From contig NZ_MAXC01000055.1 of assembly GCF_001693485.1 (NCBI RefSeq), positions 310,001 to 374,000 of the forward strand: a DNA stretch of 64,000 nucleotides. The letters are read 5' to 3'. The translations under genes and the position numbers were made by a program. Shown here piece after piece: positions 35,359 to 43,916 of this stretch. The notes under the pieces are model-generated. The model did not search any database. It was not told where the DNA came from and saw only the letters and a list, made by a program, of their open reading frames with translations. Each line of letters opens with the position of its first letter. Positions within the stretch are counted from its first letter, which is position 1. The DNA is from Bradyrhizobium sp. LMTR 3. Its GTDB lineage: Bacteria > Pseudomonadota > Alphaproteobacteria > Rhizobiales > Xanthobacteraceae.

Positions 35359-36144
35359 ATGAAGACTTTTACCCCGGATTCCTCGATCGCATCCGACGTC
35401 ATCCCGTCGCCGAACTATGGCGACCGCAATAACGGCCGCGTCGCCGATATGATCCTGCTGCACTACACCGGCATGCCGGATGTGGAAGGCGCGATCGCCC
35501 AGCTCTGCACCCCCGGCACCGACGTCTCAGCCCATTACATCGTGCTGGAGGACGGCCGCATCGTGCAGTGCGTGCCGGAAGCCAAGCGCGCCTGGCACGC
35601 CGGCGTATCCTCTTGGGCCGGCGAGGAAGACATCAATTCCTGTTCGATCGGCGTTGAGATCATCAATAGCGGCCACGACTGGGGCTATCCGGATTTCCCA
35701 TCGCGCCAGATCGCCGCCGTGATCGCGCTGTGCCGCGGCATCATGCTTCGCCGCAAGATACCTGCGCATCGCGTGCTCGCACATTCCGACGTTGCGCCGG
35801 CGCGCAAGAAGGATCCCGGCGAAAAATTCCCGTGGCACTTGCTGGCGAATTCCGGTGTCGGCCATTGGGTGCAGCCGGCGCCGATCGTGCGCGGCGAAAC
35901 GCTCAAGCTCGGCAGCATCTCGGACGGCGTCGCCAACATGCAGGCGGCGCTCGCCAAATACGGCTACAACATCCCGACCCACGGCAAGTTCGACGGTCCG
36001 ACCATGGAAGTGGTCACCGCGTTCCAGCGCCACTTCCGCCCCGCGCGCGTCGACGGCATCGCCGATCACTCGACGATGAGCACGCTGCATGCGTTATTGG
36101 CGAGCTTGCCGGCGGACGCGATGACGACGGTCGCGGCGAGGTAG
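35359..36144 (+). CDS. N-acetylmuramoyl-L-alanine amidase with PG-binding domain
   Basis: This 261-residue AmpD/AmiD-like (Amidase_2) enzyme should cut the bond between MurNAc and the stem peptide. Zinc ligands and catalytic residues appear in LLHYTGM (first His), the HRVLAHSDVAPARKKDPGE segment (His and Asp) and the SVGVEIIN-like strand CSIGVEIINSG. A peptidoglycan-binding-1 domain follows (ISDGVANMQAALAKYGYNIP). I prefer the ATG at 35359 (MKTFTPDSSI); an in-frame ATG at 35278 is possible but lacks a ribosome binding site. No signal peptide is seen, so a cytosolic recycling role is possible. It diverges from the dcw cluster. Confidence 0.85.
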   Translation: MKTFTPDSSIASDVIPSPNYGDRNNGRVADMILLHYTGMPDVEGAIAQLCTPGTDVSAHYIVLEDGRIVQCVPEAKRAWHAGVSSWAGEEDINSCSIGVEIINSGHDWGYPDFPSRQIAAVIALCRGIMLRRKIPAHRVLAHSDVAPARKKDPGEKFPWHLLANSGVGHWVQPAPIVRGETLKLGSISDGVANMQAALAKYGYNIPTHGKFDGPTMEVVTAFQRHFRPARVDGIADHSTMSTLHALLASLPADAMTTVAAR

Positions 36145-36156
36145 TTCGCTTTCAGC

Positions 36157-36242
36157 CGTCATTGCGAGCGAAGCGAAGCAATCCATCTCTCCGCACGCTT
36201 GGATAGATGGATTGCTTCGTCGCTTTGCGCCTCGCAATGACG
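36157..36242. repeat. Family B palindromic repeat, copy B1
   Basis: CGTCATTGCGAG and CTCGCAATGACG form the outer stem, with GAAGCAATCCATCT and AGATGGATTGCTTC as inner arms. A related copy lies at 62306-62424. It lies between the convergent amidase and sigma factor genes. Confidence 0.85.
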
Positions 36243-36248
36243 AATGAA

Positions 36249-37490
36249 CTAGCTGCGATCCATCTCCGCAATCCTTCGTGCATACAGCCTTCGCAGCGGC
36301 TCCAACTGGGTCGCAAACGTCGCCTCCTGATACGCCTCCCGCGCCGCGTCGTGCCGGCCGAGCCGGCGCAGCAAATCAGCGCGGACGGCCGGCAGCAGCT
36401 CATAACTCTTCAGCCCACCGCGCGCCTCCAGCGCATCGACCAGATCGAGCGCCCGCGCCGGCCCATCGACCATCGACACCGCAGCGGCGTGATTGAGTTC
36501 GATCACCGGCGACGGGCTGATACGAAGCAGCACCTCGTAGAGCCCGGCGATCTGCCGCCAGTCGGTGTCTTCGTAACTGGGCGCACGCGCATGCAGCGCG
36601 GCGATCGCCGCCTGCACCGCATAGGATTGCGGCCGGCCCGGCATCCGCAACGCCTCTTCCACAAGAAGCAAGCCTTCCGAAATCTGTGCATCATCCCATA
36701 GCGTGCGGTCTTGCTCTTCCAGCAGCACGATGTCGCCGCCCGCGGTCTGGCGGCCGGCGCGCCGCGCATCATGCAGCAGCATCAGGGCGAGCAGGCCCTT
36801 GATCTCGCCACGTCCAGGCATCAACGCATCGAGCAGCCGCGCCAGCCGAATCGCTTCGCGCGCGAGATCCGGCCGCATCAGGCCTTCCCCTGACGTGGCC
36901 GCGTATCCCTCGGTAAAGACGAGATAGACCACCGCGAGCACCCCGCGCAGCCGCGGCTCCAGTGCTTCGCGTTCCGGCACCTCATAGGGAATGCCGGCAA
37001 GACGGATTTTTTGCTTGGCCCGCAGCAGGCGTTGCGCCATCGCATCTTCGCTGGCGAGAAAGGCGCGCGCGACCTGCGCCGTCGTGAGCCCGCATACCGT
37101 GCGTAGCGTCAGCGCGACCTGCGCCTCGGCGGCAAAGGAGGGGTGACAGCACGTGAAAATCAGCCGCAGCATGTCGTCGTCAAGCGCGCTGTCGGCGTCC
37201 TCGCATGGTTCGGACGCGTTGAGCAGCAGCTCATGCGTCAGCTCCTGCTGCTTGCCGCGAAACGTAATGTTGCGTCTGATACGATCGACCGCCTTGTTGC
37301 GGCCGACATTGACCAGCCAGGCGCGTGGATTGGACGGCAGGCCCGCGGCCGGCCAGCGTTCCATTGCCACCGCGAACGCGTCCTGCAAGGCATCCTCGGC
37401 CAGATCGAAATCGCCGACGAGACGGATCAGCGTGGCCAATGCTCGCCCCGTCTCGTCGCGGAATGCTTTTTCGATTTCGACCGGAGTCAT
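36249..37490 (-). CDS. ECF RNA polymerase sigma factor, ECF42-like with long C-terminus
   Basis: This 413-residue protein combines an extracytoplasmic-function sigma region 2 (EDALQDAFAVAMERWPAAGL, then NPRAWLVNVGRNKAVDRIRR) with region 4 (VCGLTTAQVARAFLASEDAM). A roughly 200-residue helical C-terminal extension contains the YLVFTEGY motif (AVVYLVFTEGYAATSGEGLM). Such extensions mark the ECF42 (DUF6596/SigJ-like) group, which lacks classic anti-sigma factors and is usually encoded next to a DGPF/YciI protein, as here at 37629-37979. The C-terminus probably controls activity. Target genes are unknown; self-regulation with the partner is likely by family. Confidence 0.88.
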   Translation of the reverse strand: MTPVEIEKAFRDETGRALATLIRLVGDFDLAEDALQDAFAVAMERWPAAGLPSNPRAWLVNVGRNKAVDRIRRNITFRGKQQELTHELLLNASEPCEDADSALDDDMLRLIFTCCHPSFAAEAQVALTLRTVCGLTTAQVARAFLASEDAMAQRLLRAKQKIRLAGIPYEVPEREALEPRLRGVLAVVYLVFTEGYAATSGEGLMRPDLAREAIRLARLLDALMPGRGEIKGLLALMLLHDARRAGRQTAGGDIVLLEEQDRTLWDDAQISEGLLLVEEALRMPGRPQSYAVQAAIAALHARAPSYEDTDWRQIAGLYEVLLRISPSPVIELNHAAAVSMVDGPARALDLVDALEARGGLKSYELLPAVRADLLRRLGRHDAAREAYQEATFATQLEPLRRLYARRIAEMDRS

Positions 37491-37500
37491 GCAATCTCAA

Positions 37501-37620
37501 CCGTCATTCCGGGGGGATGCGAAGCATCGAACTATGGGGCGCCCTTGCGCCTCGGAGAATCTCGAGATTCTCAGGTGCGCAAGTGCGCACCATAGTTCGC
37601 TTCGCGCCCCGGAATGACGG
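37501..37620. repeat. Family A palindromic repeat, copy A5 (extended)
   Basis: The stem CCGTCATTCCGGGG pairs with CCCCGGAATGACGG. The first hairpin is GATGC-gaa-GCATC. The central arm is longer than in other copies (GAACTATGG ... CCATAGTTC) around GAGAATCTCGAGATTCTC. It lies between the sigma factor gene and its YciI partner. Confidence 0.8.
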
Positions 37621-37628
37621 CTTCGCCG

Positions 37629-37979
37629 TCAATCATAGACCATGATCGGCCTGACCTCGATCGAACCAACCCTGGCGGTGGGAATTCTGGCTGCAATGCC
37701 CAGCGCCTCGTCGAGATCCTTGGCCTCCACCAAGTAATAGCCGCCGAGCTGCTCGCGGGTCTCCGCGAACGGACCGTCCGTGGTCAACATCTTGCCGTCG
37801 CGAACGCGCACGGTTGTAGCGGCCGCCGTCATTTGCAGGGCGTCGCCGGCCTTGAAGTTGCCGCTCTGGATGATGGATTGGGTGAATGCGCGGTATTCCG
37901 CCGTCTGCTTCTGGAGCTCGGAAGCGTCCATCTTTGCCTGCTCGGCTTCATTTCGATAGATCAACAACAGATACTGCAT
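37629..37979 (-). CDS. YciI-like protein with DGPF motif, sigma factor partner
   Basis: This 116-residue cytosolic protein starts MQYLLLIYRNEAEQAKM. It has the diagnostic TDGPFAETREQLGGYYLVEA segment and ends with VEVRPIM-type residues (IEVRPIMVYD), the standard DGPF/YCII fold. These proteins are regularly encoded with ECF42 sigma factors, and this one lies just upstream of the sigma gene in the same direction. Its biochemical role is not known. An intervening palindrome separates the two coding regions. Confidence 0.9.
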   Translation of the reverse strand: MQYLLLIYRNEAEQAKMDASELQKQTAEYRAFTQSIIQSGNFKAGDALQMTAAATTVRVRDGKMLTTDGPFAETREQLGGYYLVEAKDLDEALGIAARIPTARVGSIEVRPIMVYD

Positions 37980-38129
37980 CTTTGAAACTCCTTTTTACCG
38001 GCTGGATCGCCGACACCCAGTCGACTGGGCCTCCCGCAAAACGACATCGCCACCGAAATTTTTTTGGCGGTAGGGCGGCCCCTTCGGGAACCTGGGATAT
38101 AGGAAGCATGAACATTTGCTATCGGATAT

Positions 38130-38561
38130 TCAGGACTTCCCGCCAATCTCCGCAAGCTTCCGCTTCAGTTCCCTGACTTCCTCAAACCGCTTCGTCACGT
38201 CGCGCATCACCGCCACGGTGCCTGCGACCTCTTGCGCCGCGTCTCGCAGCAAGATGATGGTGAACTCGACCGAGATCCGTCGGCCGTCCCTGGTCAGGCC
38301 GGGCACCGACAACAAATCGCCGTGGCCGTAGCGGCTCATTCCCGTCTCCATGGTGTGCCGAAAGCCGGCCCAGTGCCGCGCCCGCAAATTTTCGGGGATG
38401 ATCAGGTCGAGCGACTGGCCGGTGGCTTCCGCAGCCGTGAAGCCGAATATCCGTTCCGCGCCGGGATTCCAGAACGTGATGCGCCCATCTCGATCGGTCG
38501 CAATGATCGCGTCAGAAGCGCTGCGCAGCAGAGCTTCGCCAAGACCGGAAGGAACGTTCAT
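38130..38561 (-). CDS. Stand-alone PAS domain protein
   Basis: This 143-residue cytosolic protein is almost only a PAS/S-box domain (DAIIATDRDGRITFWNPGAERIF..., RRISVEFTIILLRD) followed by a PAC-like strand and a short coiled helix (KRFEEVRELKRKLAEIGG). There is no kinase or cyclase domain. Such proteins sense small ligands or redox state and pass the signal by protein contact; the partner is unknown. It is convergent with nothing and stands between the YciI gene and rnpB, transcribed away from rnpB. Confidence 0.85.
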   Translation of the reverse strand: MNVPSGLGEALLRSASDAIIATDRDGRITFWNPGAERIFGFTAAEATGQSLDLIIPENLRARHWAGFRHTMETGMSRYGHGDLLSVPGLTRDGRRISVEFTIILLRDAAQEVAGTVAVMRDVTKRFEEVRELKRKLAEIGGKS

Positions 38562-38659
38562 CGCATGTCTGCCCGTTATTTGACGACGCCGGTATCAAAT
38601 GCCACGGTCGCGCTCATGTCAAAACGCGCAGGTGGAACCGGATTAACCATCGCCATCCC

Positions 38660-38689
38660 TTGACGCCGCGCCGCCGAGCCCCCATTCGT
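38660..38689 (+). promoter_or_regulatory. Putative rnpB promoter
   Basis: TTGACG (38660-38665) is a rhizobial-style -35 element. A weak -10 (ATTCGT, 38684-38689) lies 18 bases downstream and about 6 bases before the RNA 5' end. The -35 is good and the -10 poor, so the call is moderate. Confidence 0.45.
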
Positions 38690-38694
38690 AGGGC

Positions 38695-39115
38695 GTCAGT
38701 CGGCCGGACGGCCGCTCCCGCTATGGTCGAAAGGCTGCGGGGGAGGAAAGTCCGGGCTCCATCGACATGCGGTGCCGGATAACGTCCGGCGGGGGTAACC
38801 CCAGGGAAAGTGCCACAGAGAACGAACCGCCCTCCTTCGCCTTCGGGCTTCGGAGGGTAAGGGTGAAAAGGTGCGGTAAGAGCGCACCGCGTTTCCGGCA
38901 ACGGAGACGGCATGGCAAACCCCACCGGGAGCAAAACCGAATAGGGACGGCAACGCGGGCTGTTCGCGAAAGCGATAACGCCGCAGGGCTATGTCAGGCC
39001 CGCCGTCCGGGTAGGTTGCTCGAGGCCATGTGCGAACATGGTCCCAGAGGAATGGCCGTCACGTATCATTCGAAAGAATGGTGCCCTACAGAACCCGGCT
39101 TACAGGCTGGCTGAT
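38695..39115 (+). ncRNA. rnpB: RNase P RNA (bacterial class A)
   Basis: RNase P RNA is the catalytic RNA that matures tRNA 5' ends. Hallmark conserved blocks are visible: GAGGAAAGTCCGGGCTCC (38742-38760), GGGTAACCCCAGGGAAAGTG (38793-38812), ACAGAGAACGA and GGGTAAGGGTGAAAAGGTGC. GGGCTATGTC and, at the 3' end, CTACAGAACCCGGCTTACAG are also present. The ends are set by the P1 stem, where 38695-38705 pairs with 39105-39115 with a few G-U or mismatch positions. It is followed by a terminator-like hairpin. The gene is intact. Confidence 0.95.
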
Positions 39116-39126
39116 ATCTTATGAAT

Positions 39127-39168
39127 GAGGGGCTCGGCGCGAACACGCCGGGCTCCTCGCCATTTTGT
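39127..39168 (+). terminator. Terminator hairpin after rnpB
   Basis: GAGGGGCTCGGCG pairs with CGCCGGGCTCCTC (G-U pairs included) around a short CGAACA loop, followed by CATTTTGTTT. It starts 11 bases beyond the rnpB 3' end. Confidence 0.8.
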
Positions 39169-39190
39169 TTGACGTCGCGCGTAAACAATC

Positions 39191-39919
39191 TCAATCGCGC
39201 CCCGCCTCCCCGATCGCCTGCGCCAGCCGTGCGGGGTTGCTGAAGAACATCTCATGGCTGCCGTCGCATTCGACCAGCCGGAACAGGCCCAGCCGCTCCG
39301 ACAATCGCGGATGCCACGGCAGGCCGTGCGGCAGGGCGATGTCCTGCCGGCAGTTGACATAGGATTTGCCGATCGGCAGCCCTGCCAGGGGGCGCTTCAG
39401 CGCGATCTTATCGGTGAACGTCTTGTACGGATGCAGGTTGAGCCTGGCATAGGCCGACTTTGCCAGTTCGAGATCGGCATCGTTGATGAAGGCATCGCGC
39501 CAGATTTCGAACGGCAGCATCACGGCGTTGTTGTTGGCAGCGGCCACAGCATCGAACAGGCCGACATAGTGCGGCGGCACCATGTCGTTGAGGCACTGCC
39601 CGTCCAAGGGCACGAAGGCATTGACATAGACGAGGCGCTTGATCCTGTCGGTCAGACGGTCCGCGACACCCGAAATTACCATCCCGCCATAGGAGTGGCC
39701 GACCAGCCTGACGTCGCGCAGACTATTCGCCTCGATGTAAGTGACGACGGACGAGATCGCCTGCTCGAGGCCTGTTTTCTCGCGATCGTCATCCTTGTTG
39801 TTGCCGGCGACCGTCGGGCAATGCACGACATGGCCGCTCTTTCGTAAATGCCCGGCCACCGCTTCCATTTCGACGCCGGTGTGCCACGCGCCGTGAACAA
39901 GAACGTAAATGTCCGACAT
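39191..39919 (-). CDS. Alpha/beta hydrolase, salicylate-esterase-like
   Basis: This 242-residue cytosolic alpha/beta-fold esterase or lipase begins MSDIYVLVHGAWHTGVEMEA. The nucleophile elbow is GHSYGGM (Ser in the SYG), and the catalytic His lies in CDGSHEMFF near the C-terminus. Similar proteins hydrolyse small esters (methyl-salicylate-esterase-like group); the substrate here is unknown. It has the same fold and orientation as the gene at 41081-41797, and both flank an AraC regulator, which suggests a common inducible function. Confidence 0.8.
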   Translation of the reverse strand: MSDIYVLVHGAWHTGVEMEAVAGHLRKSGHVVHCPTVAGNNKDDDREKTGLEQAISSVVTYIEANSLRDVRLVGHSYGGMVISGVADRLTDRIKRLVYVNAFVPLDGQCLNDMVPPHYVGLFDAVAAANNNAVMLPFEIWRDAFINDADLELAKSAYARLNLHPYKTFTDKIALKRPLAGLPIGKSYVNCRQDIALPHGLPWHPRLSERLGLFRLVECDGSHEMFFSNPARLAQAIGEAGRD

Positions 39920-40018
39920 GCCGTCTCCCCCTGATTTTCTGGAAATCAGACATTGATAGAGACGGCTTTTCCCGGATGGCCGGATTCGGCCACCGTCATC
40001 GCCTGATTGTGCCAGCCT

Positions 40019-40984
40019 CTAGCGCTGCTGCCGGAAGGCGCCCGGCGTCATGCCGAGATATCTGCGGCATTGGCGGATGAAGTGGGACGGATCGGAAAAG
40101 CCGACCCGCAGCCCGATCCCGCCGACGCTGATGCGATCGAACCGCGGCTCGCTCAGCATCCTGCGCGCCGCTGCCATGCGGCAATCGTTGAGCAGCCCGC
40201 TGAACGTCAGGCCCGCTCTGTTGAGACAGCGATGCAGCGTTCGTTCCGAGACACGCAGATGTGCGGCGACGATCGCAGCCGTCATCCCGGGTTCGGCATA
40301 GCGCAGCCGGATAACGCGGCCGATCTGGTCCAACAGCTTCGCGGCATCGCGTTGCTCGCAGGGCGCGGACGGAATCTCGCTTCCGAATGCGAGCGCCAGT
40401 AGCGATCCAAGCTGGTCGGTCAGGACCTGGGCAGGCAGGGGCCGCTCGATCGCCAGTTGCGGCGTCAATTGGCATGCAAACGCGCTGAGCGCGGCGCCCC
40501 AGCCCGCGCGCCCATCGATACGCCGCCCGATGCGCTGCTCCGGATCGGTGATCCAGGATTCGACCCACGCGATCGGCAGCTCCAGCGACAGCGTGTTTGA
40601 TGTTACCGGAAAGTTGAACTCATAGCAGCGCCGGGAGTCCAGCAGCACGAGATCGCCGGGCCGCAGGCGCGACGCGTGGCCGTCCTGCATGGCGGTCCAG
40701 TCATTGTCGGTCTTGCATAGTAGGTAATAGTAGTTCGACGCGCTGCGCGCGAGGCTGGCTTTCCTGCGGTAGACGTGCTGCGCTGAGCCCTCGACGCGGT
40801 TGATGCCGATCGTGTCGAGTTGCCCGCGCTGAACGGAGCAGTCGAAGCCCGACCGCACCGGCGTCGTGATATCCATTTCGAGAAAACATTCGCATACGGC
40901 GCCGATCCAATAGTCCAGGCGCCGTTCCGGCTCGACCAGGCCGGTCGACCATGTCTCGATCACTGAAGTCGTTCTGGCCGCCAT
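40019..40984 (-). CDS. AraC-family transcriptional regulator
   Basis: This 321-residue regulator has an N-terminal effector-binding domain (ending near FNFPVTSNTLSLELPIAWVE) and a C-terminal pair of helix-turn-helix motifs (LRVSERTLHRCLNRAGLTF and IGLRVGFSDPSHFIRQCRRY with LGMTPGAFR). The effector is unknown. It lies between two alpha/beta hydrolase genes on the same strand, which it may control. Confidence 0.88.
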   Translation of the reverse strand: MAARTTSVIETWSTGLVEPERRLDYWIGAVCECFLEMDITTPVRSGFDCSVQRGQLDTIGINRVEGSAQHVYRRKASLARSASNYYYLLCKTDNDWTAMQDGHASRLRPGDLVLLDSRRCYEFNFPVTSNTLSLELPIAWVESWITDPEQRIGRRIDGRAGWGAALSAFACQLTPQLAIERPLPAQVLTDQLGSLLALAFGSEIPSAPCEQRDAAKLLDQIGRVIRLRYAEPGMTAAIVAAHLRVSERTLHRCLNRAGLTFSGLLNDCRMAAARRMLSEPRFDRISVGGIGLRVGFSDPSHFIRQCRRYLGMTPGAFRQQR

Positions 40985-41080
40985 GGCCCTGTCCTCCGCG
41001 ATCGACGTCGACCACCGTTTGCTAGCTTGTTGGGCGGATGGTGGAGAGTCAATCCGCCGGCCGTGGATGGGGTAACGGCC

Positions 41081-41797
41081 CTACGCTGCGATCTTCTGCA
41101 ACAGCGCCATCAACGCCTCCGGCGCGGTGACGTTCGGCGAATGGCTGGCGTCGATCTCGTAATAGCTCCAGGCGGGATCAACCTTCGTCATCCTGGCGAA
41201 CGGTCCGAAAGTATCGGCGGGCGTGATCCGCGTGGCGTAGATGTAACTGCGCGGCAGCGTCAGCGCGCCGCCCTGCAGCTTGAGCCTGGTCTCGAAACAC
41301 TTGATCGGCATGTCGACACGGCGCGCGCTGAGCCATTCCACGTCCGCAGGCGACGTATCTGGCGGCGTCGGATTCGGCGGCACGCGCCAGCCGTCGCCGC
41401 TGTTCGAAAGCTCCTGCATCCGCGCCCGCCCCGCCTCGTTCAAATCGAGCAGCGACTGGCCGTCCTGCGGCACGAAAGCGTCGATATAAATGAGCTGCTT
41501 GACCTTGTCGCGCGCCCGGTCGGCGACGCCGGTCGCGACCATGCCGCCGTAGCTGTGGCCGATCAGCACGAAGTCGCGCAGGTCTTCATACTCGATGACG
41601 GCAAGTACGTCTTCGATATGCGAATTGAGATCGATCCCCGGATGCGCCAGATGCGCGCGCTCGCCGAGACCGCTATAGGTCGGCGTGACCAGGCGATGCC
41701 CGGCCGCCTGCATCAGCGGATGCATCTTCTTCCAGGCCCAACCCGCGGACCACGCGCCGTGACAGACGAGGAAGGTTTTCGAGGAGGTCGAGCTCAT
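41081..41797 (-). CDS. Alpha/beta hydrolase
   Basis: This 238-residue protein has the same fold as the 39191-39919 product: FLVCHGAWSAGWAWKKMHPL near the start, the nucleophile elbow GHSYGGMV, and the C-terminal IDASHSPN with the catalytic His. The two are only moderately similar, so they are paralogs rather than recent duplicates. The substrate is unknown. It is transcribed toward the AraC gene, with 96 bases between. Confidence 0.8.
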   Translation of the reverse strand: MSSTSSKTFLVCHGAWSAGWAWKKMHPLMQAAGHRLVTPTYSGLGERAHLAHPGIDLNSHIEDVLAVIEYEDLRDFVLIGHSYGGMVATGVADRARDKVKQLIYIDAFVPQDGQSLLDLNEAGRARMQELSNSGDGWRVPPNPTPPDTSPADVEWLSARRVDMPIKCFETRLKLQGGALTLPRSYIYATRITPADTFGPFARMTKVDPAWSYYEIDASHSPNVTAPEALMALLQKIAA

Positions 41798-41884
41798 TGG
41801 GCCGTTTCCACCAGGTTGTTGTTGAAGGCTTGGATTGCGATAGTACCCGCCCTCAGCGTCGTGTAAACGTCACTACAACATTCA

Positions 41885-41927
41885 ACGTCATTCCTGGGCG
41901 CATCGAAGATGCAAACCCGGAACGACG
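41885..41927. repeat. Partial family A repeat, copy A7
   Basis: ACGTCATTCCTGGGCG followed by the hairpin GCATC-gaa-GATGC and AACCCGGAACGACGA match only the left half and end of the family A element. The central and third hairpins are missing, consistent with an internal deletion. Confidence 0.65.
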
Positions 41928-41943
41928 AGGGGGAATACTAAGA

Positions 41944-42687
41944 GTGGAACTAGCCACCTACGGCATCCTGCTTGCCGGCGCGCTCGCCGGCGGTTTTGTC
42001 TCCGGACTTTCCGGTTTCGGCACGGCGCTGATGGCGCTGGGGATCTGGCTTTACATCTTGCCGCCGGCCATTGCCGTACCGCTGGTCCTGATCTGTTCGG
42101 TCAGTTCGCAAATCTCGACGCTGCCGTCGATGTGGAAAGTTCTCGACTTCAGGCTGGCGTGGCCGTTCGTCGCCGGCGGTCTTGTCGGCATGCCGATCGG
42201 GGCGCTGCTGGTCGCGCGCGCCGACCCGCAAAACTTCAAGCTCAGCGTCGGCGTGATGCTGCTGGTATTTCCCACCGCACTGTATTTCATCCGCAAGCCG
42301 ATGGCCTTCCGCTTCGGCGGCCGGCCGGCCGACGCAGCCATCGGATTTGCCGGCGGCATCCTCGGCGGCCTCGCCGGCCTGTCCGGTCCGCTGCCGACCC
42401 TGTGGGCCAGCATCCGCGGCTGGACCAAGGACCAGCGCCGCGGCGTGTTCCAGATCTTCAACGGCAGCGTGCTCGGCGCCGCCCTCATCCTGCAGATCGC
42501 CAGCGGCTTCGTTAAATTCGACGTGTTCTGGCTGGCGGTGCTGGCGCTGCCCGGCACGCTGATCGGCGCTCGTCTTGGCATGCGCACCTATCACGCCCTG
42601 AATGACCGAAACTTCTACGACGTCGTGCTGGCGCTGCTGTTTCTTTCCGGGGCCGGATTGGTGTGGAGCAGCATTGCTCCGAGATAG
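41944..42687 (+). CDS. TSUP-family transporter (TauE/SafE-like)
   Basis: This 247-residue inner-membrane protein has about eight hydrophobic segments in two repeats of four, typical of sulfite/sulfonate and related anion exporters (TSUP). It includes the family's GFVSGLSGFGTALMALGIWL and AGGILGGLAGLSGPLPTLWA repeats. The start is a GTG at 41944 (MELATYGIL), because the longer frame would read through the partial repeat. The substrate is unknown. It precedes an EamA transporter with 72 bases between. Confidence 0.85.
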   Translation: MELATYGILLAGALAGGFVSGLSGFGTALMALGIWLYILPPAIAVPLVLICSVSSQISTLPSMWKVLDFRLAWPFVAGGLVGMPIGALLVARADPQNFKLSVGVMLLVFPTALYFIRKPMAFRFGGRPADAAIGFAGGILGGLAGLSGPLPTLWASIRGWTKDQRRGVFQIFNGSVLGAALILQIASGFVKFDVFWLAVLALPGTLIGARLGMRTYHALNDRNFYDVVLALLFLSGAGLVWSSIAPR

Positions 42688-42759
42688 GCGCGCATAGCCG
42701 CCATGTGCTCCGAGTAGATTGCTGTACGCTGACCTGCAAAGCGGTTAACCAATCGCGTC

Positions 42760-43692
42760 ATGAGCTCCCCTGCTTCGCGCGAGCGCCTCGGCCTGTTGCT
42801 GGGCTTCATCGGCATGGCGATCTTCGGCGGTACGCTGCCGGCGACGCGGATCGCGGTTGCGGAAATTGATCCGATTGCACTGACCGCGCTGCGCACCGCG
42901 ATCGCCGGGCTGTGCTCGCTGGCGCTCCTTCTCGTGTTACGCCGACCGCTGCCGCCCCGCGCGCTGTGGCTGCAACTGATCATCGCGATGCTCTGCGTCG
43001 CCATCCTGTTTCCGCTGTTGATGTCGATGGGCATGCAGAGGGTCGACGCCTCGCATGGTGGCGTGGTGCTGGGCGTACTGCCGATCGCCACCGCGCTGGT
43101 CGCCGTCGCCATCACCCATGAGCGGCCGCGGCCGCTGTTCTGGATCGCGTCCGTGGCCGGCGCCGCGCTGGTGATCGCATTCGCATTGCGGCAAGGCGGC
43201 GGCGCGCTGGTCGCCGGTGATTTATTCCTGTTCGCATCAGTGGCCGTCGCCGCGATCGGCTACGCATTCTCCGGCCGGCTCACCTCGCAAATGCCGGGCT
43301 GGGAGGTCATAAGCTGGATTCTGGTGATTGCGCTGCCGCTGTCGATCCCGGCAGCCGTGCTGACCATGCCCGCCGATATCACCCACATCGCGCTGAAACC
43401 CTGGTTCGGGCTGCTCTACGTCGCGCTGTTCTCGCAATGGATCGGGTTCTTCGCGTGGAACGCCGGGCTCGCGATGGGCGGCATCGCGCGGGTTTCGCAG
43501 ATCCAGTTGCTGCAACCCTTCGTCACCTTTGCGCTCGCGGCGTTCTTCAACGGCGAGACCATCACGCTGCAGATCCTGCTGTTCGCTGCCGCCGTCGTGG
43601 TGACGGTCGCCATTTCGACGCGCACGCGGGCCAAGCCGGCGCCCTCACCGTCGCAGCGAAATCGCGAGCCGCCTCAGCTAGCGGCGTCCTGA
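42760..43692 (+). CDS. EamA-family drug/metabolite transporter
   Basis: This 310-residue inner-membrane protein has about ten transmembrane segments in two EamA repeats. Segments include LLGFIGMAIFGGTLPATRIA near the start and LFSQWIGFFAWNAGLAMGGI in the second half. Its substrate could be amino acids, nucleotides or drugs. It lies in the same direction as the TSUP gene. Confidence 0.85.
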   Translation: MSSPASRERLGLLLGFIGMAIFGGTLPATRIAVAEIDPIALTALRTAIAGLCSLALLLVLRRPLPPRALWLQLIIAMLCVAILFPLLMSMGMQRVDASHGGVVLGVLPIATALVAVAITHERPRPLFWIASVAGAALVIAFALRQGGGALVAGDLFLFASVAVAAIGYAFSGRLTSQMPGWEVISWILVIALPLSIPAAVLTMPADITHIALKPWFGLLYVALFSQWIGFFAWNAGLAMGGIARVSQIQLLQPFVTFALAAFFNGETITLQILLFAAAVVVTVAISTRTRAKPAPSPSQRNREPPQLAAS

Positions 43693-43916
43693 TCGGTCAG
43701 GACCGGACTTTCCGCGGTCAATTCGGCCCTGATCTTTTCCGACTGGATAGCGCGCAGCAGAACTCTCGCCGTTTTCAGATGGTTCGCCCCGCGGGCTGAA
43801 CGTCGGTTTCCCAGACCTCCGGCGGCCGATCCTTTCGAAACCAGCGCACCGCGCGAACCCCTCTCGATGCCGGAAAACATATTCCGACATCGATCGGGTT
43901 CGCAACAATACGGATC

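Noticed and set aside
43674..43880. 68-codon minus-strand ORF between the EamA and ABC genes
   Set aside because: It overlaps the EamA 3' end, has a weak ribosome binding site and no recognisable features. It could be a small gene but I cannot support it.
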